From: Chrysoperla carnea
Taxonomy: Eukaryota; Arthropoda; Insecta; Neuroptera; Chrysopidae
Reading direction: 5' to 3'
Assembly (NCBI RefSeq): GCF_905475395.1
Contig: NC_058338.1
Span: 5,780,935 to 5,844,934 of the forward strand
DNA length: 64,000 nucleotides
The position numbers and the translations under genes are program-made. Under the pieces are notes generated by a model. That model searched no databases, was not told the DNA's origin, and saw only the letters and a list, made by a program, of their open reading frames with translations. Positions 1 to 12,900 of the stretch are shown in pieces. The first letter of the stretch is position 1, and every line of letters starts with the position of its first letter.

Positions 1-3000
1 ATAAATTTAATTAATTTAAAAAAATAAATTATTAAAAGTAGATTGTTTAGAATGCAGAAAATAGGTTCTTTTTTAGAGGTATTTGATACGAGAATCTGAT
101 AATAATCACCGAACACACAGTATAGATTAAAATATTTGAATAATAGAATATAGTTCTGGGATTTGTATACGATGTAATTGGCGGGCAGGTTCTTTGCCAA
201 CATTCCTAATCCCAAATCAGAAAATCCAGTTAGTGTTACATAATCTCAAAGGAAATCAAGTACCTTAAACCAGGGCTTTTCTTTTATGCTTCTTTTTTTT
301 TCAAGCAATCCAAAGAAAGTGCAGTTAAATAATTACACCAACAAAAATCATTTTTTGTTTTTAAAAGAATAAAATATTTTTGTATTTTATATACATAGAT
401 TTGAAATTAAATCTACATGCGATGAAAATTATAGGGGGAGGGGATAATAATATATTAGATATTAACAAAAAAAATGTAATTCATAAAAAATCAGAAACAC
501 CATCAATGTAATTGTAAGTAAATCGCCAAGTTTAAAAATTTAGTTGTAGTGTGTAAAAAAATATCCATTAGTTAGAAAAAACAAAAAGAACATCTACTTC
601 ATATAGTTTATAATATACCGGGTGTTCAAATAGTATCAGTAATTTTAAATAACTTATAATAATCTAGAAATCGAAATATGGAATTAATTTACAGTCCCAG
701 GCTATTTTTCTCAAATGATTACTAACAGAGGAACACTTTCGTGACTCCGTTATGGTGAGTCTAATTACTGCTGCCGTATTTTCGCTCTTCAAAGGAGCCA
801 TTACACGATAGTAGTTTTTTCCTTCATTCAATTATCAACGGAGTTCAATCATCAAACTCCATTTGATTATGTAATATAACCAAGGATTGAACATCCGGTA
901 TAAATGTGGGACAGTTTTTTTTTTTAATATTCCGCGAAAAACCTTGTTAAAATACACAATTTTTAATTTTATTTATTAACTTTTAGGTATTTTGTACTAA
1001 TCATAATTATATTATTTATAATTTTTGAAAGAATGGAAAATTGTAATTACTCTCTGTGAATGTTCAAATCAAAATATTACGGAATGAAAATTTGTAATTT
1101 GTTGTGGAATATCAAAATTTCTTTCTTATCCGCGGGTAATTATCCTTGTGATAAACGTAAATTGAAGGTAGAATTCTATATATGTGAATAAAATCGTTCG
1201 CCGTTTAGATTATGAAATAGAAAAAATGTTTGTGTAACTAAAGTAAAATATAAACGAGATGGTAACCATAGATCTCATTGATCTTGCTTACGATCATTAA
1301 GAAATAAGAATCACCAGGTCGTTACAATCTTTTTCCAGAATTTCAACTCAATTCTTCATTTTTCGAAAAGTTATCAGACAAAGTTGAAAACATGAGCTTA
1401 CTGCGATTAAAAAGACTTTACTGAACAGTATTTGCGAACATTTATCTGTTTGATATTGGCATCAAAATGCTGAACGATATTACTCACACGTATGGAGCTT
1501 TAATTAGAGGACTTAGTGAGAGAGGTTAGGAATACGTAATATAGGCTAGGTTTATTTAAAATGAGGTTGTGTTTTGAGAATTCCAGTTTTAAAATAATAA
1601 TAAATCTTAAATGTAAATGTGAATATACTCATATAAATGTATTTTTTTCTGTTTTATTGTTTTTTTTTTCTAAAATAAATTTTATTTTTAATGTAAAATT
1701 ATATGAATTTCCTTATTATTTAACTAACGTAAATATTGAGGTGTTCGTTTTGCTACACTACCTCAAGCGATGGAGCCTTTTACTAACAAAATGCTAAGAT
1801 TTTCAGTAATATGGCATCCACTACTAAATCATGTTCGCTCTTATCACAGACTGAGGATATACTCACGGATATGAATACAGTTACAACAGAAAATCTAAGT
1901 TAGTTGTAAAAGGCTACAAACGATTTAATTGAAGTCAGAAGCCTGGTAATCAATCAATCAAGATAATATCGATAATAACTACTACTATGGAGTAGCTAAT
2001 ATCGATTTTATTAATTATTTGAAGTGAGGAGTGTGTAATTATTAACAATGCAAACTCACAATCAATTGGCGTATTCAAAGCATTGTTCTTAAGCTTTAAT
2101 TTAATGACTTCAGGCATATTACTTAAAAATTTAAATTAGAAACTTTTATAGAAATATAAGTTTGTAAGAGTAAACAAATTTCACAAGGATAATTATTATA
2201 ATACGAAGAAGGAAAGCCTTTTTTTTTTAATTGAATATTAAAGGCTTCTACACACGGAACATGAAGGCTATGCTATACAACACTCGATGTGTTTTGATAA
2301 GTGATCAGTTTACCGTTGGGTTAGTTCTTTTAGCTTTTCCACACATTGTTATTAAAATAATCACGCGTAAATTTTTAATTTAACAGAACTGTATCGCTTA
2401 TCGCAACGATATCAAATGTATTGATGTTATAAATCTTCTTTTGCGTGATAGAGAAAGCAGAAATAAGTTAAGACCGTGTTTTGTGTTCAGAAGTCTTTTG
2501 TAGAGACAGTGCTGTAATGTTTTTTTTGGGTAATTTATTGCTACATACTGGAAAAATAAAAAAGTGGCAAGAATGCGTGGAATACGTTGGAAGTCGTAAC
2601 AAGTGCAAAAGCCTAAATAATTAGAAAGTCTAACGTTAAACATCTAAATTTATAAATTTTTTAATTTAACCTAAGTAATGCATTTATTTTAACTGTATCT
2701 AGTTAAAAATTTTCGTATTTATATCTCTCTGTAGGTACTGACTTCGAATATTCTTTTGTATTCGAATTCGGGTCCTGCTAGACGCTTACCATTGGCAACA
2801 CCATGCCTTCTTGAATATTCACTATATTTTTTCGAACGCATATCGATGATTAATATTATCGTGAAGATTCGGGAACGCTCGATGTTTCTATTGACAGAAA
2901 CTGAACAGGTTAGTACGATCGAACTTTTCCGGAAATAAATTTACCTGTACCACAACATCCCAAAGTTTCATTTACTTCCGACCTTTTTCTATCTGAAACT

Positions 3001-3126
3001 ATCTGTCGATTGAACTAGAATAAAAAGTTCTGAAACCGAGATGTTAAAACGCCGTGATGTTACAGTACTAGCAATTAGATTTATTAATTTCTGTAAAGTA
3101 AGAAGTAATGTAATGTTCCATTCCTA

Positions 3127-3199
3127 AAGCCACTTACACACTTGTAAAACATAAATCTTCATCAATTTAACGGCAGATTAAAAGTGTGTAAGTAGCTTT
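3127..3199. repeat. short inverted repeat (hairpin)
   Basis: The left arm reads AAAGCCACTTACACACT and the right arm is its near-perfect reverse complement, AGTGTGTAAGTAGCTTT, separated by about 40 bases. A partial copy of the left arm recurs near 11806. It is probably a small non-autonomous transposon or the remains of one. Confidence 0.55.
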
Positions 3200-5448
3200 A
3201 AATAAATCACCTGTAAATATATATAAATATTTAATATTTTAAATTTAAAAAGAATGAGCCTATTTCGTATGGAAAAATGAGGTTTAATTTAAAAATAAAG
3301 TATATATAAATGTAACTTGTATATTTTAATATAGACAATGTATATATACAAATATAATCTAAAAAAAACAAGCAGTTATTTGTAAATTACTTTATTTAGT
3401 TCTTGTTATTCATAGATGTCTATACTTAATCTAGATCTAAGTCATTAGAACACCACTTTAAGCAATGCAAGTAATGGTGTCACTTAAAACGTTTAATTCA
3501 TTCCAGATCGTACACTTTCTAAAATAAACAAAATCGGAAAAATATTTATTGTTTGATCAACCTTTCCCGTTTCGCTATGAGATCTATTTTCAAAATGTCT
3601 TTTTAAGTACAGTTAAAACCGGTTAGAAAAAAAACTGAAGGGGTATAATTATGGTCTCTATTAAGTCTTTTTTTCATATGTGAATTTTATCTATCAGGAA
3701 TACTTATTTTCTGAAAGAAAGTCACAAGAAGTTTATTTGGTGACTGTTTTACCAAGAACTATTCTTCTCCGAAGAAAAATAAAAGATCGCTCATCAAACA
3801 TTTACCCGCTATTGTTATAAACGGTATGTTCGTTCATATTCTTTGATGTTGCGACATGATTTAGCTATCTAGATTTAATATAGACATCTGTGTTGTTATT
3901 AATATAATATAGTGGGGTTACAATAAAACTATAAACATGAATTCTAATATTAAAAAAAAAAAAAATTATTGGCCAAATTAAAATATGTGATTCAAAATAT
4001 AAAAATATATATTTTTACTTCCAATAATATTATATTGTTTAAAAATAAATGTGACCATATTATACGACAAAAAAACTGTTTCAGGTTGAACCTAATTTAA
4101 AGAAAACAAAATTATGAATTTAGAGAGATTATGTAAATGAGGCTATAAAAAATTCACTTTAGTTAGTTTATTAGTATTTAAATTTTATCAATTAAATCAA
4201 AGAAAAATATTTTGTTCGAGAAAAAATAGTCATGTAATCATGTAATAATACATTTTTTATATATAAAGAAAACACAGGCATGATTTTCTTTTGGGACCAA
4301 ATTTAAAGAGATGCTTCTAAACAAATTTTTGTATTCATCATCAAACTAGTTTAAATAAAACTTAAATGGATTGCCTGATCTAATTTGAACTAATCTTTAG
4401 ACTGGATATTAAGCTGCCCATTTCTCAATTTGCTCTATAAATAGAACTATGCCCTTGTTTATCGGTCGTTTTGTTTCATTAACAAACTTGACCTTTCAAA
4501 TACCAAAACCCTTCTTGATACCAAATTTTATTCAAATCGGACTCAAATTGCGACCACTAGGGAGTTTACAGACACATTAACGTATAGATACATACTTAAA
4601 ATAGCATCTCTTACCAGGAGACGTCTCGCTTTCGCTTGACTGGAGCGCCCCCTGTTCTAGGGATTCATTTGCGGTATCTCTCTTGTGTATTAATATTATT
4701 AGCGAATTGCCGAAGGAAATGGAGCTATTGCCTTTGTACTAATGTTGGAATTTTGGGAAAATTTCTTCAAATGTTCATCGATCCTATCTACCAGATGTCG
4801 TTTTTTTTTTTCAACCTACGCTAGAATTCTTACTACGTAATGCATTTACGTAAACGTAAACGAATACTTCAATCCCATTTAAATACCTTGAAGCTCAAAA
4901 TAACAAAGTTCTGAACCAAAAGGCATTTAATACCAAAGTAAAGATCATTTACATGGACGTAAATGATTCAGCTCGACATCGTTTGAATTAGTTCAAAATT
5001 TGGAGCTCAAGTTGAAAAAATAAAAACGAAAAATATGCATTCTTTAAATTTTGTTCTCGAGGTAAATCAAAACAAATAGTAATCAAAAATATTGTAACAA
5101 GCGGATATTATTGTAGATTTAATCATCGAAAATAAAATAGTTTAAAAGATGGTTTAGATTTTTTCTTTTTAAATTAAATTATTTGGACATAATAAATTTT
5201 TATAAAGGTATACCAAAACTTGTTGTTTATTTTCCTTAATTAGCAAATTTAACTATTGAAGGCGAAATTCTTCACTAGAAGGTCGGATCGAGCCTCAACG
5301 AATTAATGAATTGTTTTATCGTTGAATCGTTTGGTCTTTCAAGAGAAACAAATTTTCAATTTTCTGAAATTAGAAGTACTGGATATAATTCACTAATCAA
5401 TCGACTAATATAAATATTTTTCAATTTTAATAATAATTCTTCAATTAG

Positions 5449-5571
5449 CCTTTTTTTCTCTGAAGATTAAAAAAAGATCTTCTAGATGGTAGGATATATT
5501 TGTACCCCCCCCCTCCCTAGTGTTGCCATCTAGCGAATCTTTTTTTAATCTTCAGAGGAAAAAGGCCAATT
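5449..5571. repeat. hairpin element with ~50-bp arms
   Basis: The two halves are reverse complements over about 50 bases: the left arm starts TTGGCCTTTTTCCTCTGAAG-like and contains CTTCTAGATGG, the right arm contains CCATCTAGCGAATC. The loop holds a run of nine C residues. This is the usual shape of a foldback or MITE copy. No coding capacity. Confidence 0.65.
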
Positions 5572-7495
5572 TTAAAATAATTTTATGAATTATTTATTTG
5601 ATAAAATACAAATGTGTTAGAAAAACTTTTGCATATGTACAATTTGTCGATTTCTTAGGTTCATTTAATTACCTCCTTTTCCAAAGCCTTTTATTTATTT
5701 TAAATCACTTCAACCAATACTTAGTAATCTTTTATTTTGGTAAATAGGTATCCTGCAAGAAATAAATTAATGGGAAAAGGTTTTCATTTTAAATAAAGTT
5801 CTAATTGTTGCAAAACTAAATATTAAAGACATTTATTTTGAATCAAATTGATAAAATTAAGCACACATTATGTGACAACAACAACATAAAAAGGATTCCC
5901 TGTAATGAAAAACAGCACAAAAATATTAAATTATTACATTGTTGTTATAATCTAAATTAAAAGCTTTTATAACAAAAATTTTGATACAAGATTAGTTTTA
6001 GTTTTATTTTAAATTTTATTTGTTTCTTATTTTTAAGCTTTACATTGTTTGGTTACAAAAGTTACGATAATAATTATCCAAGAAATTAATGAAAAATAAA
6101 AATAGGATATTTGACTAGCATTTTTTAATGACTTGTAAGTCAACATCAATATCCAAGATTCGCATATCAGATGTATTGGCAAATTCGGGGCAAATTAAAT
6201 TTGTTGTTTAATTTCACTCCCCTGTCAGGGGGCCCCTATTGTAGTTTCGACTCTGGTGGTAATTTTTTGAAATTATTGTTGATATCTATCCCGCTTCAAA
6301 CAATTGCCTGTTGTCTCAATACCTGGATTTTGTTGTAAATGCAATTGAGAAAATGATCATACTAATCAAATATCCACTCAAGTAACGTAAAAACGAATTT
6401 TTCAAATTTAGGACAAAAGCCTATTGAGTCGGAATTTTTAACTAGGATAGTACACATAAAAAAAAACAACGTATCATAAAAATAGAAAATAATTAAAAAC
6501 ATTTTCAAGTCAACAAATCTGTGCAACCGAAAGCTGTGACTCTATTTGCAAAAGTTGTTTTCCTCAAAAATGATTTGAAAATATAACAAAAAACTCCCGT
6601 TCGCTTGATTGTAGACATTTTTATTAAAATTAGCTTTGTTCCACTTATACATATAATATTATTGTATTTTTTTCTTTTTATTACAGTCAATTAATTAATA
6701 ATCTAATTTGATTAATTTTTTTTCTTAATTTGCTAAAAATTAATCGGCATATATAAATAATATTTAGATAACTCTTTTTGTTAAAATACATTCTGCAAAA
6801 ATAAAAAAAAGGACACCTTTTCCTTGGTTAAAAATTGTTATTGTTTTCATACTTTTAAGAGGCTGATTTTGTAGTCGTCGGGGTTTTAGTATTTTGAACT
6901 TTTTTTATTTAAATTATTTTAGGGTTGTAATATTTTTATTGGTCTTTTAAAACGGTAAGTACAATTATTGGGAAAATCTTACGGCACATCAAATTAAAGG
7001 GGGAAATACATCTTTCCATCGTTACAGATTGTCATATTTTTCCAATTTCCAAGGCAACATTTGGAGTCTTAGAATAAATTGTAGTAGCGAGTTCTCTCCG
7101 AGTTCATTACTGTATCTTTTAAATTTATCGTGATAGAACTCAAAAGTACCAAGGATAACAAAGTTAAATGCTTGCAACTATCGTGTATTTTTATGGAAAC
7201 AAAAATTGTCGTGTTTTGTATTCTTGCGGAATGCATATATTAAACGATACGCAAATTTTTTTTAAATACTATTTAAACAAACAATCATGTTTCTTAATAT
7301 TTACGTGAAAATTTTAAAAGTTATGCCAGTTTGTTTGCTATTTTAAGTAAGATTTTGTAAAGGAAGGTAAGATTTTATTAAGAGAATAGTTTTAAAAATA
7401 GATATTTTGAAACAAATTTTGTTTTTACATTATTTAAATCGTAGTATAAATCTCTATGAAATATATTGAAGAATTAAATCCACACTCAATTCACC

Positions 7496-7680
7496 ATGGA
7501 ATAGGAATTGGATGCGATATGATGAATGAGAGAGAAGACTGTCAGTTAGTCCTTTTGTGTCCTTGTCATAATCATATGATACAATATTTAGTCAATGACA
7601 AATAGATTAGACAAAGACACATAAGAACTAATTGGCAGTCTTCTCTCTCATTCATTATATCGCAAATTTTGGACCATGGC
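7496..7680. repeat. hairpin element bounded by CCATGG
   Basis: Arms at about 7514-7567 and 7615-7667 are near-perfect reverse complements (AGAGAGAAGACTG on the left, CAGTCTTCTCTCT on the right). Both ends carry CCATGG. The loop is about 45 bases. It is best read as a foldback/MITE copy. It lies just outside the larger inverted repeat that begins near 7722. Confidence 0.7.
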
Positions 7681-8085
7681 GTTCTCTATGTATAATTTCT
7701 ATGCAATTCACTTCCGGAGACTTTTTTTTCGGATTAAGTAATAAATTATAAATCTTTTTTAATCCAATGTTCGTCGTTTGTTCTTCATTGTTTGATTATT
7801 AAAATTATTTGTTCGATCGTTGTTTATTTATTATTTATTTTATCTAAAAACTTTAATAAGAAGAAAGTCTGTTAATTTGTTTTATGAAAACGTACAATAT
7901 GATTTTTTCATGAAAACTTTAAACATTTTTTTTTTTTTTTGTAATAAATAAATAAAATTCGTTATATATATTTTAAATTTTGTTTTATTTTTAAAATTTC
8001 CTATCCTATTTTTCTTTCAGAACAAAATTATGAATTAATTAATATTTTATTAAAGGTCAGTATTTAGTTTATTACATTAATAATA

Positions 8086-8157
8086 AGCCAAGTGGCTGTG
8101 TGGATATAACACTTGCCTTCTATACAAAGTCACTGTGGTTCGAATCCAGGTGAGGAT
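8086..8157 (+). repeat. tRNA-like sequence, probably SINE head
   Basis: It has an A-box-like TGGCTGTGTGGATA and a consensus B box GGTTCGAATCC at tRNA spacing, with an anticodon-like arm between. The acceptor-stem halves do not pair well, so a working tRNA is unlikely. Its end (AGGTGAGGAT) matches that of the next tRNA-like sequence, which suggests one SINE family. Confidence 0.5.
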
Positions 8158-8319
8158 AAATTTTTACTTTTAAATTAAATGAATTTTTCCTGATGTTAAA
8201 AATTTTCCACTCTTTTTATAGTTTAAAATATCTATATAACCCGAAAATGAGTTTTACTTTTTGTTATAATTTAAGAAAGTCGAAAATATCAATATAATTA
8301 TTTATTAATACGAATAACA

Positions 8320-8393
8320 GAGCCCTGATGGTATAATGGTTAGCGTATCTGACTTCGAATAAATAGTCCCTTGGTTCGAAACTAGGTGAGGAC
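8320..8393 (+). repeat. tRNA-like sequence, probably SINE head
   Basis: It has a clear A-box-like stretch TGGTATAATGGTTAGCGT and a B-box-like GGTTCGAAACT, and ends in AGGTGAGGAC like the copy about 235 bases upstream. Stem pairing is imperfect. I read it as a tRNA-derived SINE fragment or tRNA pseudogene rather than a functional tRNA. Confidence 0.5.
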
Positions 8394-8546
8394 ATATATT
8401 AAAAAAAAGTTCATTAAATCTTTTAAGCAAAATCTGATTTTTATTTTCATTTTTTTTCAAATTTCCACCACAGCATGTTTGCCTAGTAAATGATGAAAAA
8501 ATTAGTTTTTTTTCGTTCAAAAACTTCAATTTTTTTCACATTTCTA

Positions 8547-8778
8547 CTAGGAGAACATCAAGGACGGACGGAATAAGTAGTACCTGATAGCAAGGTAATT
8601 GTTGTCACCTCGTAAGTCAGAAAGTTAGTGGTCTGCACACCCGTGTTTGGTGAGTGTGACCTCTAGTGGGCAGACCAATAACTTTCTGCCAAAATAAAAT
8701 TTTAGACTTTCGGGGTGAAAACACTTACTAACCTTTCTCCTTATCAGGAACTACTAATTCCCACTTATGTTCTCCTAG
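8547..8778. mobile_element. TA-flanked MITE with terminal inverted repeats
   Basis: The element starts CTAGGAGAACAT and ends ATGTTCTCCTAG, an exact 12-bp terminal inverted repeat, and is flanked on each side by TA. Further inside, the arms remain related (GTAGTACCTGATA against TATCAGGAACTAC). The TA duplication is what Tc1/mariner-type transposases make. It carries no ORF and would depend on a transposase elsewhere. Confidence 0.75.
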
Positions 8779-9344
8779 TACAAATGTTGAAAAAATTGAA
8801 AATTTTTTCGAAATTATATTATTTTTTGAATATAAAAAAAATTAAACTGACCAATTATTTATATTAGCTGACCAATTATCAGCGAATGCTTCCCGATCGC
8901 GCATAGGTGGAGTTTTTTCAATCTTTAATAAAAAATTTTCTGATGCTGACCAATTAATGAGACCAACTGACCTTTTATGACCAATTTCTGACCTTTCAGA
9001 TGGTATAATTGGTCAATCGAAATTCCGCACATGAGGTGCTAAGATCGCGGAGCTTTCTGCTTGCTTTTTTTTTTTGTTGTATATGCTAAAACTAATATTC
9101 TTGTTAAATTTTATAATATTTTGTAATAGGAGAACATGTTATTTCCCAAAAAAATTAAAATTAATTATGTTAGTCCCACTTTCCTACTTAAGTCATAAAT
9201 CACTCTTCTGTCAGAGAAGAGAGGGTGGGAATTAAAATAACATAAAATATACATATCCCCCTCTCTTACATATTTGTCGCTTTTGGTTCTCATGAAAATT
9301 ATCGAAAAAAAAGACTTTATTTCGGCATATTAAAATTAATTGGG

Positions 9345-9416
9345 ACAATGCTAGATACGAACCGAGGTACTCTGTAATCGGAAGCGACTGGGCTAGCCAC
9401 CACTCTACCTTTGGCA
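9345..9416 (-). repeat. tRNA-like sequence, probably SINE head
   Basis: On the minus strand a B-box-like GGTTCGTATC lies at tRNA spacing from a TGGTGGCTAGCCCAGTCGC stretch. The segment is bracketed by two direct copies of GGAATTAAAATAACATAAAA (about 9229 and 9429), so a roughly 200-base segment looks duplicated or inserted. It is not a convincing functional tRNA. Confidence 0.45.
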
Positions 9417-9878
9417 TATTATAATCATGGGAATTAAAATAACATAAAATATACCACGCTCTCTTACTTATGCGCAGTAAAAGAGGATCGAACAAATAAT
9501 TTTAATAATCAAACAATGAAGAACAAACGATGAACAATGGATTAAAAAAATTTATATTTAACTAACCCGAAAAAAAATTTTGTGGGGGGTCAAATTACGT
9601 TAGCCATGTGATACTTAATTACAATAAGAAATTGATTACAAAAATATAGGTTAGGAAAAATTTGTGTTTTGGTATCATTGTCAACAGGGCTAATATATTT
9701 TTTAATTTGTTTAGGTATTCGTTATTTGAAAAAATAAAATTTATTAATTAGATTCATATTTGATCCTGTGTCGTCTGTTTAAGGCCTAGGTACTTAAAAT
9801 TTTGTTAGTCACATTCTCAAAATTATTGGTCAGGGAATTGACATATGACCTACATAATTTTGTTAAAAAAAATTCTGA

Positions 9879-9950
9879 TAACAGAGAATAGTTTCGATCT
9901 AGGGACCTCTGGGGTATGAGCCCAGCACGCTTCAAGTGCGTCACTTTGAT
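9879..9950 (-). pseudogene. tRNA-Met (initiator-like) pseudogene
   Basis: Read on the minus strand, this 72-base stretch closely resembles eukaryotic initiator tRNA-Met: the anticodon stem CTGGG/CCCAG closes a seven-base loop with CAT, and GAAGCGTGCTGGG plus GAGGTCC match the conserved D-arm/anticodon and variable regions. The acceptor stem has two mismatches and the T stem pairs poorly, so I call it a pseudogene; a diverged but transcribed copy, or an iMet-derived SINE head, is possible. Confidence 0.6.
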
Positions 9951-12900
9951 ATGATACTAACATGTACTAATTCTGTTATAAATACAGTAGTATTTACAGG
10001 ACCCAAAAAGTCATATGAATCTAATCACAGAAATTAAGTACAAATATTGAAAATTTTCTTCTTTTTTTATATAGCTTTACAGAATTCTTTAGATATATTA
10101 ATTGCAACAGTTTTTTAAGGGGAAATATAAATTTTTTATTTTATTATATAAATATATGTTTTGTTATATAAACGAAAAATAATCTAGCGTGTATTCTGAA
10201 ATTCAATTTTGGATCTATATTAATTTGAAAAAGTTTAATTGTGTTAGCTAGTCATCACAGAAATTGAAGAATTTAAAAGCTTCGTGATCGACATAAACTT
10301 TGGCCATTATTATAATGAATGCATGACGATAAAAATAAATAAATTCCTAGTAGCATAAATGAGGAAACTTTCATAAATAGAGAAACAAAATTAGTGAATT
10401 TTACGGTTTAAGGTAGTCGCTTAATAAGGGTAATATAATAAATATTACCCTTAATGTGTAACATCTAACTTACGAAATTTTTATGATTTATGAAGAAATC
10501 CTTGCGTCAAGAATGGGACACTTACAGAATACAGAAGTGCTAAAGATGTTACACATCAATAAATGGCGATATTGAAGTATTTCTTTGTAGCACACAATAG
10601 AATGATTTTCATCTTCATACACTCATTACAATTTTCAATTCGAATTTCACAACTTCTATATAAGCACCTCTCCTAAATTTTATGTTCACGATAAATAAAT
10701 CATTGTTTCTTGGAAATGCTTTTTGAAAATTTAAGTTTTTCACATTATGTTAAACTATTTAGAGACACTCTATTTAGATTCAGATATATTTTCTTATAAT
10801 TTTTCACAAACTTAAAATATATAATTTTTTTTGTAGTTTTCTCCCAAATATGATGGGTAATACCAAAACTTGATTGAAATCAAGCAAGTCCAGTGTCCTC
10901 CACTCCTGATCCCTTCAGTCTTCTTACACAAATTCTGTACAATTACTACAAAATAAAACAGAAATTGAATGATTAACTACGAATTTAATTAAAAGTACAA
11001 AGTAAGCGGTATCATATAAGCATTTCACATCGTTTTGACTTAAAAAATGATGAAAAGATTTTAACATTTTCAGTTCATCAAAGAAATTGAACTTTCAACT
11101 TTTTAATTCAATTAGAGTCTTTCTACTGTGTTTATATCAAGAAGACTAGAAAAGAGGAGAGTTAACTCTGAGTTTTGAGTGGGTTCATACCTTCCGGTCC
11201 TTGTAAGTTCGCGTATCTGAATTTGGCGACGCTGATCATAGTATATATTTAATATCTACAGACTTAAATCAATGTTATTTAAAACACCAGTGCTTGCAGG
11301 TGATGCAAATGGCGATGATTCATCACCTTTCATGACGCATTAATCTCCTTAGAGTACTGGTAGTCTATAACGGAACGATTTTCTCTCCAGTAAAAGCACT
11401 GAGCAGTGTATATCGGAACGCAGCTGAAATTTGACACTAGAAGCTAGCGTCAAGCGTCATAATAAAAATGCACCTTAAGAAAGCGGTGCATCCCTAGCGT
11501 TCGAAAAATCCTGAAAGTATATGAGAAAGGAATCTTAACTCTTTATATTAATGCATTATCGCGAACAATTGTTTAGAATATAGTTCAGAAATAGTAGATC
11601 CTCGAGTCACACTCTCTGGAGTATCTGCGTCAAATTTAGCTGCTCCAAGCTAACGAAAGACAAATTTTTATCATGGTTTGGACGATTCGCACCATTCCTC
11701 CCACCAATGAATTATATATACTAAAAATATTAAGTAGCTAATACAAAAAATTAGTGAAATATTGGTGCCTAAACTAGCTATGCGATAAATAATTATTCAA
11801 ATGCTAAAGCCACTTTCACACATGCGAGATATTTACGTATACAAAATTTGAAATACAATGATTTAAAAACTTACCAGATATTTACAAAATGTTCATATTT
11901 ATTAGCATATAAATATTAATATGTACATGATAATTTATAATATACGCCGCGAACAATCACATAATTATTATCTCTGCAAAGCATATTGTTTTTTTTTTTT
12001 TTTTTGTTCAGCTCACACAATATAGGGTAGTAAAATATGTAGCTCAGGCAAATTTTTTAAAAATTAAACAAACAAAATCATACACGAACATTCGCACCAC
12101 CAATTTTATATAAAAATAGAGTTCGCTGTGTTAATTTTACATGATTTAATATTATCTATGCATATGTAGAAAATGTTCAACCTGTGACCAAAATTATTCG
12201 AATAAAAAAGGGAAAAAGGCGATCACAAAAACAAACGAACAAAGAAAATTTTCAGCAAAAAATTTAATGAAAACAAAATCTATGATGCGTTAAAAAATAT
12301 AAAGCACACGGAAAAAAAAACAAAGTTCCATTTTTTTGTAGTTTTGGTAGTTACAGTGGCTAAAAATATGGGTCGTATAGAATTAACAATTTCGTCATAT
12401 TAATCTTCTATTCGGGACTAGACATTTAATTTAAAAATTCTGCTAGAACGATAAGAGTGGCGTTAAAAGGGTAGTAGTATCCTAACCAAAAAAAAAATAA
12501 TAATAATAAATTTAAAATTAATGTTTACTTATATTTAAAAAAGATAATGAAAATATGCATACATACCAAAACTAAATAATGTAACACTTATTCCCATATT
12601 CCTTGTTTAATGGCAGCCCGAAAAATTACACCGATATAATAACAGACCGTGGAACACAGAAAGGGTGCTATTTTAAATGATTAGAACATACTTGAAATTT
12701 CATGAGTGGTTTTCTTTAAAAGTCTACCAAATTTCTCTACTACTTTAATCATTTGGTTAAAAAATGGGGTTATCTGGAAAGTTTTTCGGGAGTTTTGAAA
12801 GTGATTAGAATTTCCACTTTGCTTCCTCGTATCTTTGGCGCTTGCGCCCCTATATTGGAAAATCCGAAGAACTACCTACCTTTCATTCACAAAAAAACTA

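Larger units (their letters stand above)
1..7480. other. non-coding AT-rich stretch with small repeats
   Basis: I see no convincing gene here. Open frames are short, rich in Phe, Leu, Ile and Lys, and lack recognisable domains or paired splice signals. The stretch holds a fragment beginning like many insect transposon ends at about 620 (a GGGTGTTC motif), a short hairpin at 3127-3199, a fragment at about 4440-4640 resembling the 3' part of a non-LTR retrotransposon (phrase about 'CCAAATTTTATTCAAATCGGAC'), and a strong hairpin at 5449-5571. The rest is AT-rich DNA that could include the 3' flank of a gene outside the window. Confidence 0.5.
7722..9585. repeat. ~1.86-kb segment bounded by ~95-bp inverted repeats
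   Basis: Bases 7722-7818 and 9485-9585 are inverted copies of one another. The left arm contains GTTTGTTCTTCATTGTTTGA and the right arm contains TCAAACAATGAAGAACAAAC; similarity extends outward to a T-rich stretch next to CGGATTAAG on the left and CTAACCCG on the right, and stops inward at GATC. Between the arms lie three tRNA-like sequences, a TA-flanked MITE and AT-rich DNA, with no credible ORF. It may be a composite or non-autonomous element, or a SINE copied in both orientations. Confidence 0.65.

Noticed and set aside
1561-1797. Small hydrophobic ORF
   Set aside because: Phe/Leu/Ile/Tyr-rich composition is typical of chance reading of AT-rich DNA; no splice partner or domain.
8086-8157. 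Functional tRNA
   Set aside because: A and B boxes are good but acceptor stem halves do not pair, so I report it only as tRNA-like.
10870-10930. Possible minus-strand exon between an acceptor-like TTGTACAG and a donor-like site
   Set aside because: No neighbouring exon joins it in frame and no domain is visible.
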